Assembly: GCF_001650725.1 (NCBI RefSeq)
Contig: NZ_LXVX01000001.1
Span: 124,001 to 188,000 of the forward strand
Reading direction: 5' to 3'
Source: Sphingobium sp. TCM1
GTDB lineage: Bacteria; Pseudomonadota; Alphaproteobacteria; Sphingomonadales; Sphingomonadaceae
DNA length: 64,000 nt
Shown: positions 8,425-16,776 of the stretch, in pieces
Layout of the letters: every line of letters starts with the position of its first letter
Position numbering within the stretch: the first letter of the stretch is position 1
Program-made: the position numbers and the translations under genes
Notes under the pieces: generated by a model
Databases searched by the model: none
What the model was told of the DNA's origin: nothing
What the model saw: the letters and a program-made list of their open reading frames with translations, nothing else

Positions 8425-8639
8425 GATGTCTCCGGCTATCCTGCTTCCTGTTTTGGCCGGTGTCGCCCGCATGGCGGACAAAGGCAAATGGGTTGGCACA
8501 GCCTCGTCGCAATACCGCAGGGACGATCGCCACAATCACCCGATCCCGCGCGTATCGTGGCGGCGATTGAGCGTTAGGACGAGTTGATCGCCGTCCCAAT
8601 CTCCTTTCTAAGGAAGACAAGCATCGCTGGAGAGGCGTC

Positions 8640-8870
8640 ATGAAAATCCGCATCGAAAGAGCGGCGTGCGTGGGCAATGCCCGCTGTGCCGCCGTGTCAG
8701 ACACCCTCTATCCGCTCGACGAGGACGGCTACATCGCGACCGACGGTTTCGAGGTTCCCGAGGGCATGGAAAAGATCGCGAAAAACGGCGCGCGCGCCTG
8801 TCCCGAGCGGATCATCTTCGTGATCGAGGATGACGACAGCATCAGCTGGCCCCCGGCGGCCAAGGCCTGA
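8640..8870 (+). CDS. P450-type [3Fe-4S] ferredoxin
   Basis: This 76-residue ferredoxin has only three cluster cysteines: Cys10, Cys16 and Cys54 (in ACPE). The fourth ligand position in C-x2-N-x2-C is Asn13 rather than Cys, as in P450-linked [3Fe-4S] ferredoxins. It almost certainly carries electrons to the divergent P450. The ATG at 8640 follows GGAGAGG. It is the first gene of a plus-strand operon with an SDR, a fused acyl-CoA dehydrogenase and an enoyl-CoA hydratase. The 215-base gap to the P450 must hold both promoters. No ferredoxin reductase gene is present in the window, so one elsewhere probably serves it. Confidence 0.9.
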   Translation: MKIRIERAACVGNARCAAVSDTLYPLDEDGYIATDGFEVPEGMEKIAKNGARACPERIIFVIEDDDSISWPPAAKA

Positions 8871-8890
8871 CCATCTTATCGGAGAGCATG

Positions 8891-9718
8891 ATGAGCGACT
8901 TATTGGGCTACAGGGGCAAGCGGGTGATCGTAAGCGGGTGCTTCTCCGGCATGGGAGAGGCGACGGCCAGGTTGCTGCTCGACCTGGGCGCTGAGGTGCA
9001 TGGCCTGGATTTCAAGGACAGCAGCCTGCCGCTCGCATCCTTCCACAATGTCGACCTGCGCGACGCAGGCTCGATCGAGCGCGCCGTTGCCGGCATCGGT
9101 GGAAAGGTGGACGCGCTCTTCAATTGCGCGGGCCTGCCGCAATCCTTCCCGCCGATGGATGTGATGAAGGTGAACTTCATCGGCCTGCGGCATCTGACCG
9201 AACAGGTGTTGCCGTTGATGGGCCCTGGCGGTGCGATCGCCAGCATCGCTTCAACCGGCGGGCTTGGCTGGAGCCGCCGCATCCCCACCAACATGGAATT
9301 CGTCACCACCAAGGGCTTCGATGCCGCCATCGCCTGGTGCGAGGCAAATATGGACATCGTCAAGGAAGGCTACAGCTTCTCCAAGGAGAATGTGATCGTC
9401 TGGACCCAATATATGGGCGCCCACCTCATCAAGCAGGGCATCCGCATCAACTGCACCCTGCCCTCTCCCACCCAGACGCCGATGATGGCCGCGTTCGAGG
9501 CGACCTCTGGCAAGGATGTCGTCGCCGCTGCGGCCGAGCCGATGGGACGCTATTCGACGCCGGAGGAGCAGGCTGCGGGCCTGGTCCTCATCAACAGCGA
9601 CCTGGCCAGCATCGTCAACGGCGTGGTTTTCCCGGTCGACGGCGGCTTCATGGGCGGCGTGGCGACCGGGCAGGTCGACCTCAGCATCATGATGCGGCGC
9701 GCCGCACCCGCGCAATAA
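8891..9718 (+). CDS. Short-chain dehydrogenase (coniferyl-alcohol-dehydrogenase-like)
   Basis: The 275-residue NAD(P)-dependent SDR has an altered glycine motif SGCFSGMG in place of TGxxxGxG, the NCAG segment, and the catalytic pair in YSFSK. This altered motif and the ELTEQV/RRIPTN layout are typical of proteins annotated as coniferyl-alcohol dehydrogenase or hydroxysteroid dehydrogenase-like. The ATG at 8891 sits six bases after GGAG; an ATG directly before it (8888) is too close. Twenty bases follow the ferredoxin gene and sixteen precede the acyl-CoA dehydrogenase. It probably oxidises an alcohol made by the P450 or by hydration of an enoyl-CoA. Confidence 0.86.
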   Translation: MSDLLGYRGKRVIVSGCFSGMGEATARLLLDLGAEVHGLDFKDSSLPLASFHNVDLRDAGSIERAVAGIGGKVDALFNCAGLPQSFPPMDVMKVNFIGLRHLTEQVLPLMGPGGAIASIASTGGLGWSRRIPTNMEFVTTKGFDAAIAWCEANMDIVKEGYSFSKENVIVWTQYMGAHLIKQGIRINCTLPSPTQTPMMAAFEATSGKDVVAAAAEPMGRYSTPEEQAAGLVLINSDLASIVNGVVFPVDGGFMGGVATGQVDLSIMMRRAAPAQ

Positions 9719-9734
9719 GCCGGAGCCTGCCAAC

Positions 9735-11942
9735 ATGAATTTCGACCTGACCGACGACCAGGAAATGATGCGCGACATGTTCGCGCGCTTCCTCGACGAA
9801 CAGAGCAGCATGATCCGGGTGCGCGAGGCGGCGCCTTCGGGCTTTGATCCGGCCTTGTGGCAGGGGCTCGCCGATCTGGGCGCCCTGTCGATCCGGGTGC
9901 CGGAGGAAGCCGGCGGACTGGGCCTGGGCCTGTTCGACGCCACGCTGCTGATGGAGGAAGCTGGCCGGACCCTGGCGTCGGGGCCGTTGGCGGAAGCATT
10001 GGTCGCCGCCCGGCTGCTGGCGCAGCTGGGCGGCGACACCGCCGAGTTGCTGGGGCAGGTCATGACCGGCAGGGCCATTGTCAGCCTCGCCTTTCATGAC
10101 GTGGCCGACCAGCCGGTGCAATGGATCGGCGGCGGACAGGTGGCGCAGTCCGTGATCGCGCGGCGCGGCGGGGATGTGATCCTGGTCGATGTGCCTGAAG
10201 CCGCACGGCGCTCCGAGGACAACTTGGCATCGACACCCATGGCCGAAATCGATCTTGGCGCCCTGCCCCATGCCATATTGGCGACTGGGGAGGCCGCACT
10301 GTCAACCTTCGCGCAGGGCGTGGAGGAATGGAAGCTGTTGATTGCCGCCGGGCTGGCGGGGATCGGGCGACAAGCGCTCAAGCTCGCCGCCGCCTATGCC
10401 TGCGAACGCAAGCAGTTCGACCAGTATATCGGCCAGTTTCAGGCCATTTCCCATCCGCTGGCGGACCTGCTGTGCGATGTCGATGGCGGCAAGTTCCTGG
10501 TCTGGAAAGCGATACGGGATCTGGTCGACGCCGCACCACAGGCGGGCGCGGCGATATCGATCGCCGCCTGGTGGAATGCCGACGCCGCCGCACGGGCGGT
10601 GGCGCAGGCGCTGCACACATTTGGCGGCTACGGCCTCACCACCGAATATGACATCTTCCTGTTCAACCTGCGCGCCAAGGCCTGGCCGCTGCTGCTGGGC
10701 GACCCGCAGCGGCTGATCGAGGAAGCGGGCCGGCGCTTCTATGGCGCCGAAAGGCCCGCCCTGCCTGATGCAGGTGCCATGCCGATCGACTTCGACCTAG
10801 GCGAGGACGCGCGAGCCATCACGCAGGAAATCAACGATTTCTTTGCCGCGAACGTGACGCCGGAGATGCGCGAGACCTTCCATTACAGCTGGGAGGGCTA
10901 TAATCCCGAACTGAACCGCAAGCTCGCCGCGCAGAATCTCCTCTATCTGGGCCTGCCGGCCGATGTCGGCGGCAGAGGCTTGTCGGCCTACGAAAAGACC
11001 GCGGCGATGGATGCGTTCGAAACGCAGGGCTACAATAACCCCGCCGCCAATGTGACGCAGATGGTGGCACTCATCATCCACCGCTTCGGCACGGAAGAAC
11101 TCAAGGCGGCGGTGCTGCCGGAGATCATGCGCGGGGAGGTGATCTGCTCGCTCGGCTATTCCGAACCCGGTTCCGGTTCCGACGTGTTCGCCGCCCAATG
11201 TCGCGCCACGCAGCAGGCCGACGGCAGCTGGCGGATCGACGGCACCAAGATGTTCACCAGCGGCGCCAACCTGGCCACCTATGTGCTGATGCTGTGCCGG
11301 ACCAACCCGGACGTGGCCAAGCACAAGGGGCTGACCATGTTCATCGTACCACTGAAGGCCGACGGGGTGACGATCCAGCCGGTCCATACCTTCCAGGACG
11401 AGCGGACCAACATCACCTTCTATGACGGCGTCTCCATTCCCGACAGCTGGCGGCTGGGCGAGATCGACGGCGGCGTCCGCACCATGAGCGCCAGTCTGGA
11501 GCTGGAGCATGGCGGGGGATTCGCCAAATATCAGCGCGCGATGTTGCAGGCAGCCGAAAGCCTGTGCCGAGAGATTCGGTGCGATGGCCGGACGCTGATC
11601 GAGAATGGCGGCGCGCAGGTTCGCCTGGCGCGGACCGCTGCCAATCTGTGGGCATCGGAACTCATCACCTACCGGGCACAATGGGCGATAGCGGAAAAGA
11701 AGCCCAACCATGCCTATGGCCCGATGGCCAAGATGTTCAGTTCCGAAAAATTCCAGAGCGACGCGCGCGACCTGCTGGATCTGACGGCGCCGCTATCCCT
11801 GTCGAAGCGCAAGGGCGCGGCCGCCGAGATCAACCAATATTACCGCCACGCCCAGGGATCGACCATTTATGGCGGGACAAGCGAGGTCCATCGCAGCATG
11901 ATCGCCGAGCGGGCATTGGGCCTGCCGCGCACCCGTGCCTGA
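9735..11942 (+). CDS. Fused double acyl-CoA dehydrogenase
   Basis: The 735-residue protein contains two acyl-CoA dehydrogenase domains end to end. Domain one (about 1-345) shows the FAD-contacting ERKQFDQYIGQFQAI segment and HTFGGYGLTTEYD. Domain two (about 350-735) has SLGYSEPGSGSD, DGTKMFTSGA and the C-terminal IYGGTSEVHR. At the position where medium-chain dehydrogenases carry the catalytic Glu (IYEGT) it has Gly713, so the base must lie elsewhere, as in isovaleryl-type enzymes. In steroid-degrading bacteria this step uses two separate genes forming alpha2beta2 complexes (ChsE1-ChsE2 and relatives). Here the pair appears as one chain. It forms a 2,3-enoyl-CoA and passes electrons to ETF. 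Confidence 0.88.
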   Translation: MNFDLTDDQEMMRDMFARFLDEQSSMIRVREAAPSGFDPALWQGLADLGALSIRVPEEAGGLGLGLFDATLLMEEAGRTLASGPLAEALVAARLLAQLGGDTAELLGQVMTGRAIVSLAFHDVADQPVQWIGGGQVAQSVIARRGGDVILVDVPEAARRSEDNLASTPMAEIDLGALPHAILATGEAALSTFAQGVEEWKLLIAAGLAGIGRQALKLAAAYACERKQFDQYIGQFQAISHPLADLLCDVDGGKFLVWKAIRDLVDAAPQAGAAISIAAWWNADAAARAVAQALHTFGGYGLTTEYDIFLFNLRAKAWPLLLGDPQRLIEEAGRRFYGAERPALPDAGAMPIDFDLGEDARAITQEINDFFAANVTPEMRETFHYSWEGYNPELNRKLAAQNLLYLGLPADVGGRGLSAYEKTAAMDAFETQGYNNPAANVTQMVALIIHRFGTEELKAAVLPEIMRGEVICSLGYSEPGSGSDVFAAQCRATQQADGSWRIDGTKMFTSGANLATYVLMLCRTNPDVAKHKGLTMFIVPLKADGVTIQPVHTFQDERTNITFYDGVSIPDSWRLGEIDGGVRTMSASLELEHGGGFAKYQRAMLQAAESLCREIRCDGRTLIENGGAQVRLARTAANLWASELITYRAQWAIAEKKPNHAYGPMAKMFSSEKFQSDARDLLDLTAPLSLSKRKGAAAEINQYYRHAQGSTIYGGTSEVHRSMIAERALGLPRTRA

Positions 11943-11952
11943 GGATGACGCC

Positions 11953-12753
11953 ATGAGTGATAAGCCGCATCTGCTGACGCAGGAACAGGACGGCATCCTG
12001 ATCGTCACGCTCAATCGGCCGGACAAGCTCAACGCCCTATCCGCCGAGACCATGGCGCTGTTCGAAGCCGCCCTGCTCCGCTTTCGCGATACCGCGGCAT
12101 TGCGGGTGATGCTGATCCGCGCGAATGGTCGCTATTTTTCGGCCGGCGCGGACCTCAAGAGCGGCGATGCTCCGGCCTATCCGCGCACGCCGAGCGGCAT
12201 CCGCGAAAATCATCGGCTGAATCTGAACGGGATGCAGCGCATCTATGACGAGATGGAGCATGTCGAAAAGCCCATCGTCTGCGCCATTCACGCGACCTGC
12301 GTCGGTGGCGGGCTGGAAATGGCTCTGTCGTGCGATTTCCGCCTGGCGGCCAGGAGCGCGGCTTTCTCCTTCCCCGAGGGGCTTTTCGGGGTGCTGCCGG
12401 CCTCCAATGGGGTCAGCCGCCTGACGCGCATCTGCGGTCCGCATTGGGCACGCTGGTTGATCATGGGCAATCAGAAGGCCGATGCCGATCGGGCATTGAT
12501 CATGGGCCTGGTCCATGACGTGCTGCCGGACGAGGGATTTGACGAGGCCGCGCTCGCCTTCTGCCTCCACCTTACCCGGCAAAATCCGGAACAGATGGGC
12601 GCGGCCAAGATCGCCATCGAACTTGCTAACGAGGTCGGCCCCTCCATGGGCCGCCATGTCGAGCGGATGGCGAACAGCGCCCTGATGCTGAACCCTGCCT
12701 ATCTGGAGGGCATGGAGCGCTACCTGAAGGGCGTTGGCGGGCAGAAGGACTGA
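11953..12753 (+). CDS. Enoyl-CoA hydratase/isomerase
   Basis: The 266-residue crotonase has the first oxyanion motif FSAGADLKSG, the second CVGGGLEMALS, and the segment FPEGLFGVLPASNGVSRL. The Glu of GGGLEM is present, and the residue pair around FPEG aligns with the second acidic position. Hydration of the enoyl-CoA made by the preceding fused dehydrogenase is the simplest role. The ATG at 11953 follows GAGG and lies ten bases after the dehydrogenase stop. The gene ends five bases from the convergent TetR gene, with no hairpin between them, so read-through antisense to tetR is possible. Confidence 0.87.
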   Translation: MSDKPHLLTQEQDGILIVTLNRPDKLNALSAETMALFEAALLRFRDTAALRVMLIRANGRYFSAGADLKSGDAPAYPRTPSGIRENHRLNLNGMQRIYDEMEHVEKPIVCAIHATCVGGGLEMALSCDFRLAARSAAFSFPEGLFGVLPASNGVSRLTRICGPHWARWLIMGNQKADADRALIMGLVHDVLPDEGFDEAALAFCLHLTRQNPEQMGAAKIAIELANEVGPSMGRHVERMANSALMLNPAYLEGMERYLKGVGGQKD

Positions 12754-12757
12754 TCGG

Positions 12758-13507
12758 TCAAACGCGTCCCTCTACCGCAAGGGCGCGATAGTCGCGAATA
12801 CCCAGTTCGAGCAGCCGCGCCTCCGCGCGCAACAGATGCGTTCGTCCCAGCGGATTGGGTGTATGCAGTATATGCTGCAACGCGGTGTCAGTCGTCACGG
12901 TGACGACGCGTTCCAGCCCCGTCATCAATGCCGTGGCCATACTGAATGGTGGGGATTGCTGCTGGCCCAGATCGCCGTCCATCTGCTCGACCAACAAGCG
13001 CATGACTGGCTGCGCCGCATGGACGCGATGCAATACCATGCGCTCATTCTGCGCGTCGGCCATCTGGTTACGCAGGTGGAGAAGCCGCGAATGCTTGATC
13101 CAGAAGCCGTGATAAGCGGTGACAAAGGCCAGCGCCCTTTCTCCCAGGACTGCGTCATCCCAGCGATCGCGCAGCAAGGAAATATACTCATCCTCCGCCG
13201 TCGCCATCACCGGTTCCAGCACCGCCATCAGCAGTTCGGTGAGATCGTTGAAATAATTGTAGAGCGAGGTCATCCCCAACGATGCCTGGCGCGCCACGGC
13301 GCTCAACGAAACCTCGACATCCGGCGGCCCCGCCAACAATTCATTGGTGGCGGCGAGGATACGCTCACGCGTGTCCCGCCCCTTGCGACCCAGGCGCTGG
13401 CCGTTGAGATTGTGGCTGAGCGTGGTGGAGGGCGCTGCCGCGCGCGCGCGAATGGTTGATGGCCTGACAGCCTGGTCGCCCACCGTCTTGTCCACGTTCG
13501 CGCTCAA
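12758..13507 (-). CDS. TetR-family regulator
   Basis: This 249-residue protein has an unusually long N-terminal arm of about 45 residues rich in Arg and Ala. The TetR helix-turn-helix follows (about 45-95; SLSAVARQASLGMTSLYNYF), then a helical ligand domain. It is the last gene of the long minus-strand operon and starts 20 bases after the aldehyde dehydrogenase. A regulator at the end of the operon it may control gives feedback. The ligand is not evident. The operon has another TetR at its head, so the two probably answer different signals. Confidence 0.84.
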   Translation of the reverse strand: MSANVDKTVGDQAVRPSTIRARAAAPSTTLSHNLNGQRLGRKGRDTRERILAATNELLAGPPDVEVSLSAVARQASLGMTSLYNYFNDLTELLMAVLEPVMATAEDEYISLLRDRWDDAVLGERALAFVTAYHGFWIKHSRLLHLRNQMADAQNERMVLHRVHAAQPVMRLLVEQMDGDLGQQQSPPFSMATALMTGLERVVTVTTDTALQHILHTPNPLGRTHLLRAEARLLELGIRDYRALAVEGRV

Positions 13508-13527
13508 AATCCGACCCCGCTATCCCG

Positions 13528-14994
13528 TCATGCGCGCCAGGCCACGAGCTTGGTATCGAGAAACTCCTCGATGCCCTCAAGGCCCCATTCGCGACCCATG
13601 CCACTGGCCTTGCAGCCGCCAAAAGGCAAGTCTCCGGCGATGCACATGCCGCCATTAACGCTCACCGACCCCGTCCGTATCCGCCGGGCGACACCGATCG
13701 CACGGTCAAGGTCGCCCGACGCCACCCCGCCCGACAGCCCGTAGCTGCTTTCATTGGCGATACGGATGGCGTCCTCGTCATCGTCATAGGGGATGACGAC
13801 AAGGACCGGTCCGAAAATCTCTTCCTGCGCGATACGCATGTCATTGGTGACGTCAGCGAAGCAGGTCGGCTCGACAAAATAGCCGCCGCCCTTGTCCGGG
13901 CGCGCCTTGCCTCCGGCCAGCAGCGTCGCCCCCTCCTGTTGCCCCAGTTCGACATAGGACAGGACGCGATCCATCTGCCGCTTCGACACGACCGGACCCA
14001 TGATATGCTGCGGATTGTCGAACTCGCCCCAATTATCGCCGAAACTGCCGTAGGCATGTTTGAGGACGGCCTTGGCCTCCTCATGGCGGCTGCGCGGCAC
14101 CAGCAGGCGCGAATGGACGGCACAGCCCTGGCCTGCGTGGAAGACGAGCATCGACTGGGCGACGTCCATGGCGAAATTGGGTGCATCGTCGAGGATGATC
14201 TTCGCCGACTTGCCGCCCAGTTCGAGGAAGACGCGCTTCAGGGTGGCAGCGCCCTGTTCCATGATGCGCTTGCCAACGCCAGTAGACCCGGTGAAGGAAA
14301 TGAGGTCCACGCGCGGGTCCGTGACCAGCATTTCGCCGGCCAGCGCCGGGTCCGCGCCGAAGACGACGTTGAGCACGCCGGCGGGGAAGCCCGCTTCCGC
14401 CGCCAGTTCGCCGAAGATCGCGCCCATGCCCGGCGTGTTGGGCGCAGGCTTCAGAATGACGGTGCAACCTGCCAGCAGAGCCGCAACGACCTTCCCCACA
14501 TTGACATAGAGCGGCACGTTCCAGGGCGTGATCGCCCCGACGACCCCCACCGGTTCATAATAGGCGCGGCGCTGCGTCTCGAAGCCGTAGCCGGTGCGCG
14601 GTCCATAATCCTTTTCCCAGACGATTTGGGGAAAGAGGCGCAGATAATCGTCCCAGCCGTCGAGCGCCATGTCGACATGGGCGCGGCCGACCGCCCCGAT
14701 GGCCGCGCCGGCTTCATGGCGGGCAAGGTCGGACAGGCGATCCTTGTTCGCTTCGAAAAGCGCTCGCAATTTCGTGACGAGGGCCACGCGCAGTTCGACA
14801 TTGGTCGACCAGTCGGTGGTGTCGAACGCCCGGCGCGCGGCCGCGATCGCCGCCTCGACATCGGCCGCCGACGCATCGGCCGCCCGCCCGACCACATCCC
14901 CGGTCCAAGGTCCGATCACGTCGAACGTGCGGCCTTCCTCGGCTTCGCGCAACACGCCGTCGATATAGAGTTTGGCGTCGGGGAGAATGGTCAT
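13528..14994 (-). CDS. NAD(P)-dependent aldehyde dehydrogenase
   Basis: The 488-residue enzyme has the general base Glu in LELGGKS and the nucleophile in GQGCAVHSR. The Rossmann segment PWNVPLY and FTGST are also present. The frame is open for a further 114 codons upstream, but those would overlap the neighbouring SDR gene. The ATG at 14994, preceded by AGGAAG, gives a normal family N-terminus. It probably oxidises an aldehyde to the acid before CoA activation, or an aldehyde released by the aldolase. It lies between an SDR and TetR in the ten-gene operon. The exact substrate is unknown. Confidence 0.9.
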   Translation of the reverse strand: MTILPDAKLYIDGVLREAEEGRTFDVIGPWTGDVVGRAADASAADVEAAIAAARRAFDTTDWSTNVELRVALVTKLRALFEANKDRLSDLARHEAGAAIGAVGRAHVDMALDGWDDYLRLFPQIVWEKDYGPRTGYGFETQRRAYYEPVGVVGAITPWNVPLYVNVGKVVAALLAGCTVILKPAPNTPGMGAIFGELAAEAGFPAGVLNVVFGADPALAGEMLVTDPRVDLISFTGSTGVGKRIMEQGAATLKRVFLELGGKSAKIILDDAPNFAMDVAQSMLVFHAGQGCAVHSRLLVPRSRHEEAKAVLKHAYGSFGDNWGEFDNPQHIMGPVVSKRQMDRVLSYVELGQQEGATLLAGGKARPDKGGGYFVEPTCFADVTNDMRIAQEEIFGPVLVVIPYDDDEDAIRIANESSYGLSGGVASGDLDRAIGVARRIRTGSVSVNGGMCIAGDLPFGGCKASGMGREWGLEGIEEFLDTKLVAWRA

Positions 14995-15023
14995 GGTCTT
15001 GGTCTTCCTATGAATGGGGATGG

Positions 15024-15764
15024 TCAGCCGCGACGGTCGGCGGTCAATGCGACATGGCGGATATGCAGGTCGGCCGGCATGTCGATGACGGCCCGAAAGG
15101 CGTCGGTGACAGAATGATAATGGCTGATGGGACGGTCGCGCGGGTTGAGGCCGATCTTCGCATTGTCCTGCATGAAGCGGACGGCGACCTCCATCGGCCA
15201 GTTCGTGCCGGTCTTGGTCTCGTCCATCATCTGGCCGGCCTGCACCACCGTCACGCGGACGCCGTCGGCGGCGAGTTCGCGCGCCCACAGGTCCGACATC
15301 AGTTCCAGCGCAGCCTTGCCCCCGGCGTAGAGCCACAGCATCGCCATCTTGATGGCCACGGATTCGCTGCTGACGTTGATGATATGACCGCCACCCCGCA
15401 ACAGCGGCAGCGCCTCGCGCGCGCAGAGGATGGGGCCAGCGACGTTGGTCATCAGCGATGCGACGACCTGATCGTCACGGACATCGGCCAGCGTGAAGGG
15501 TTCGTAGATGGCCGCGTTGTTGATGAGGACGTCGATCCTAGGATGCAGTTCCGCAAGCCTGGCGAAAGCCGCGCGGATGGACGCAGGATCGGCGACGTCG
15601 CAGACCAGCGCCACATGCGGCGCGCCCAGCTCCGCCGCCACGGCCTCCACCTTGGCAGCGGTGCGGCCCAGCAGGACCACCGTATCCCCGTCCGCGGCGA
15701 AGCGGCGCGCCAGCGCCCGGCCGAGGCCGTCGCCTGCGCCCGTAACGACGATCGTCTTGCCCAT
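15024..15764 (-). CDS. Short-chain dehydrogenase
   Basis: The 246-residue SDR has the glycine motif TGAGDGLG near the start, NNAA in the middle and the catalytic YAGGK. Asp at the end of the second strand is replaced by the LGRT segment, which suggests NADP preference, though this is only suggestive. The start is uncertain: ATG at 15764 has GGAAGG just upstream, and an in-frame ATG at 15776 is preceded closely by GGAAGAGG. The choice adds four residues at most. It lies upstream of the aldehyde dehydrogenase with a 29-base gap, so an alcohol-to-aldehyde-to-acid relay is plausible. Confidence 0.84.
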   Translation of the reverse strand: MGKTIVVTGAGDGLGRALARRFAADGDTVVLLGRTAAKVEAVAAELGAPHVALVCDVADPASIRAAFARLAELHPRIDVLINNAAIYEPFTLADVRDDQVVASLMTNVAGPILCAREALPLLRGGGHIINVSSESVAIKMAMLWLYAGGKAALELMSDLWARELAADGVRVTVVQAGQMMDETKTGTNWPMEVAVRFMQDNAKIGLNPRDRPISHYHSVTDAFRAVIDMPADLHIRHVALTADRRG

Positions 15765-15863
15765 AAAGCCTTCCATCCTCTTCCCGCTCTTTCTCCCTAC
15801 CTGCCCCCACTGGCCGGCGTCCGGCAAGGGATCAGGCCATCGTGCGCGCGATAGTTGGCTGCC

Positions 15864-16646
15864 TTAACCGGCAGGCCGGGCGAAGTCCGCCGGATAGACC
15901 GACAGATCGCCATCATAGGCGATGCCGCCGGGCCAGAAGCGGGCGCCGCTGACCTTGCTGAAATAATGGACGGTGCGCGCGAAAGAGCCGGCGGCCGAGC
16001 GCGGCGCGAAGGCAACGCCGCTGGGACTGACGCCGCGCGCGCGCGCGCTGAAATCCTTGACCGTGAACAACAGGTCGTCGGTCTGCTGGGCGCAGAAGAC
16101 GAGGTCGCTGCCGGGGCAGTAGTGGCGCGGTTGGATCTGCACCGACGACAGCCGGCCGCGCTTCATCGCCACCTTGCCCGGCACGCGGGTAACTTCGGGC
16201 GCGTGCACCGTGTCATACCAGTGATGATATTCCGCCTCCCGCCCGGCGACGAAATTGGCCAGGATGATGCTGACTCCGGAAAAGGGCTGATCGGCGCGAT
16301 GGTTGGGGCTGAAGGCCCAGTCCCCATACATGGCGTAGCTATGGATGCGTTCCGTATCGCCGCTGTCGTCGATCAGACCGGCGTCGCGCGCTTCGGCCAG
16401 CAGCGGGCCCAGCGCGGGCAGATCGATCTCGGGCGCCGGGTAGTCGAATTCATAGACACTGAGGAAGGCCCAGGGCTGGGGAATGTCCGGCATGATCTGT
16501 TCGGGCGTCACGGCATAGCGGTCTGCCGAACGCAAGCCGCGCAGCCGGGCCAGATCATCCTGATGCTTGCCGTCGAACCAGCGGGCATAAGCGCCCTCGC
16601 GCCCGGACGGGACATTATGGAGATGGATGGTCGTATAAAGGCTCAT
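15864..16646 (-). CDS. Duplicated EthD-like (dimeric alpha-beta barrel) protein
   Basis: This 260-residue protein is built from two similar halves. Residues about 2-45 and about 125-170 both show a beta strand, then VxxGRExxYxxWxDxxH followed by an acidic residue and an Arg. That is the pattern of the EthD/dimeric alpha-beta barrel fold, which here would be a fused dimer. EthD relatives are tied to P450-dependent ether degradation and to polyketide cyclisation, and many have unknown roles. The frame is open for 39 codons upstream, but MSLYTTIHLHN looks like the natural start. It sits between two SDR genes in the ten-gene operon, with gaps of about 100 and 130 bases. Confidence 0.68.
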   Translation of the reverse strand: MSLYTTIHLHNVPSGREGAYARWFDGKHQDDLARLRGLRSADRYAVTPEQIMPDIPQPWAFLSVYEFDYPAPEIDLPALGPLLAEARDAGLIDDSGDTERIHSYAMYGDWAFSPNHRADQPFSGVSIILANFVAGREAEYHHWYDTVHAPEVTRVPGKVAMKRGRLSSVQIQPRHYCPGSDLVFCAQQTDDLLFTVKDFSARARGVSPSGVAFAPRSAAGSFARTVHYFSKVSGARFWPGGIAYDGDLSVYPADFARPAG

Positions 16647-16776
16647 GTCCGCAATCCCGTCAGCGCTGCGCTCAGCAATGCAGCACGGACGGCCGTGCCG
16701 TGCCAGCGGCTTGCGCGGCGAAGCGGCAATGATCGCCAAGGCGAACCCTGCCTTCGCCGGCAAGCACCGCGTAATG

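Noticed and set aside
8425..8639. A defined operator in the P450/ferredoxin gap
   Set aside because: Only loose GATCGCCAC/GTGGCGGCGAT-like complementarity is visible, and no TGAACA-type site; not enough to report as a feature.
14995..15336. An upstream extension of the aldehyde dehydrogenase frame to give a 602-residue protein
   Set aside because: The added segment overlaps the SDR gene on the same strand in another phase and lacks aldehyde dehydrogenase similarity; 14994 has a ribosome site.
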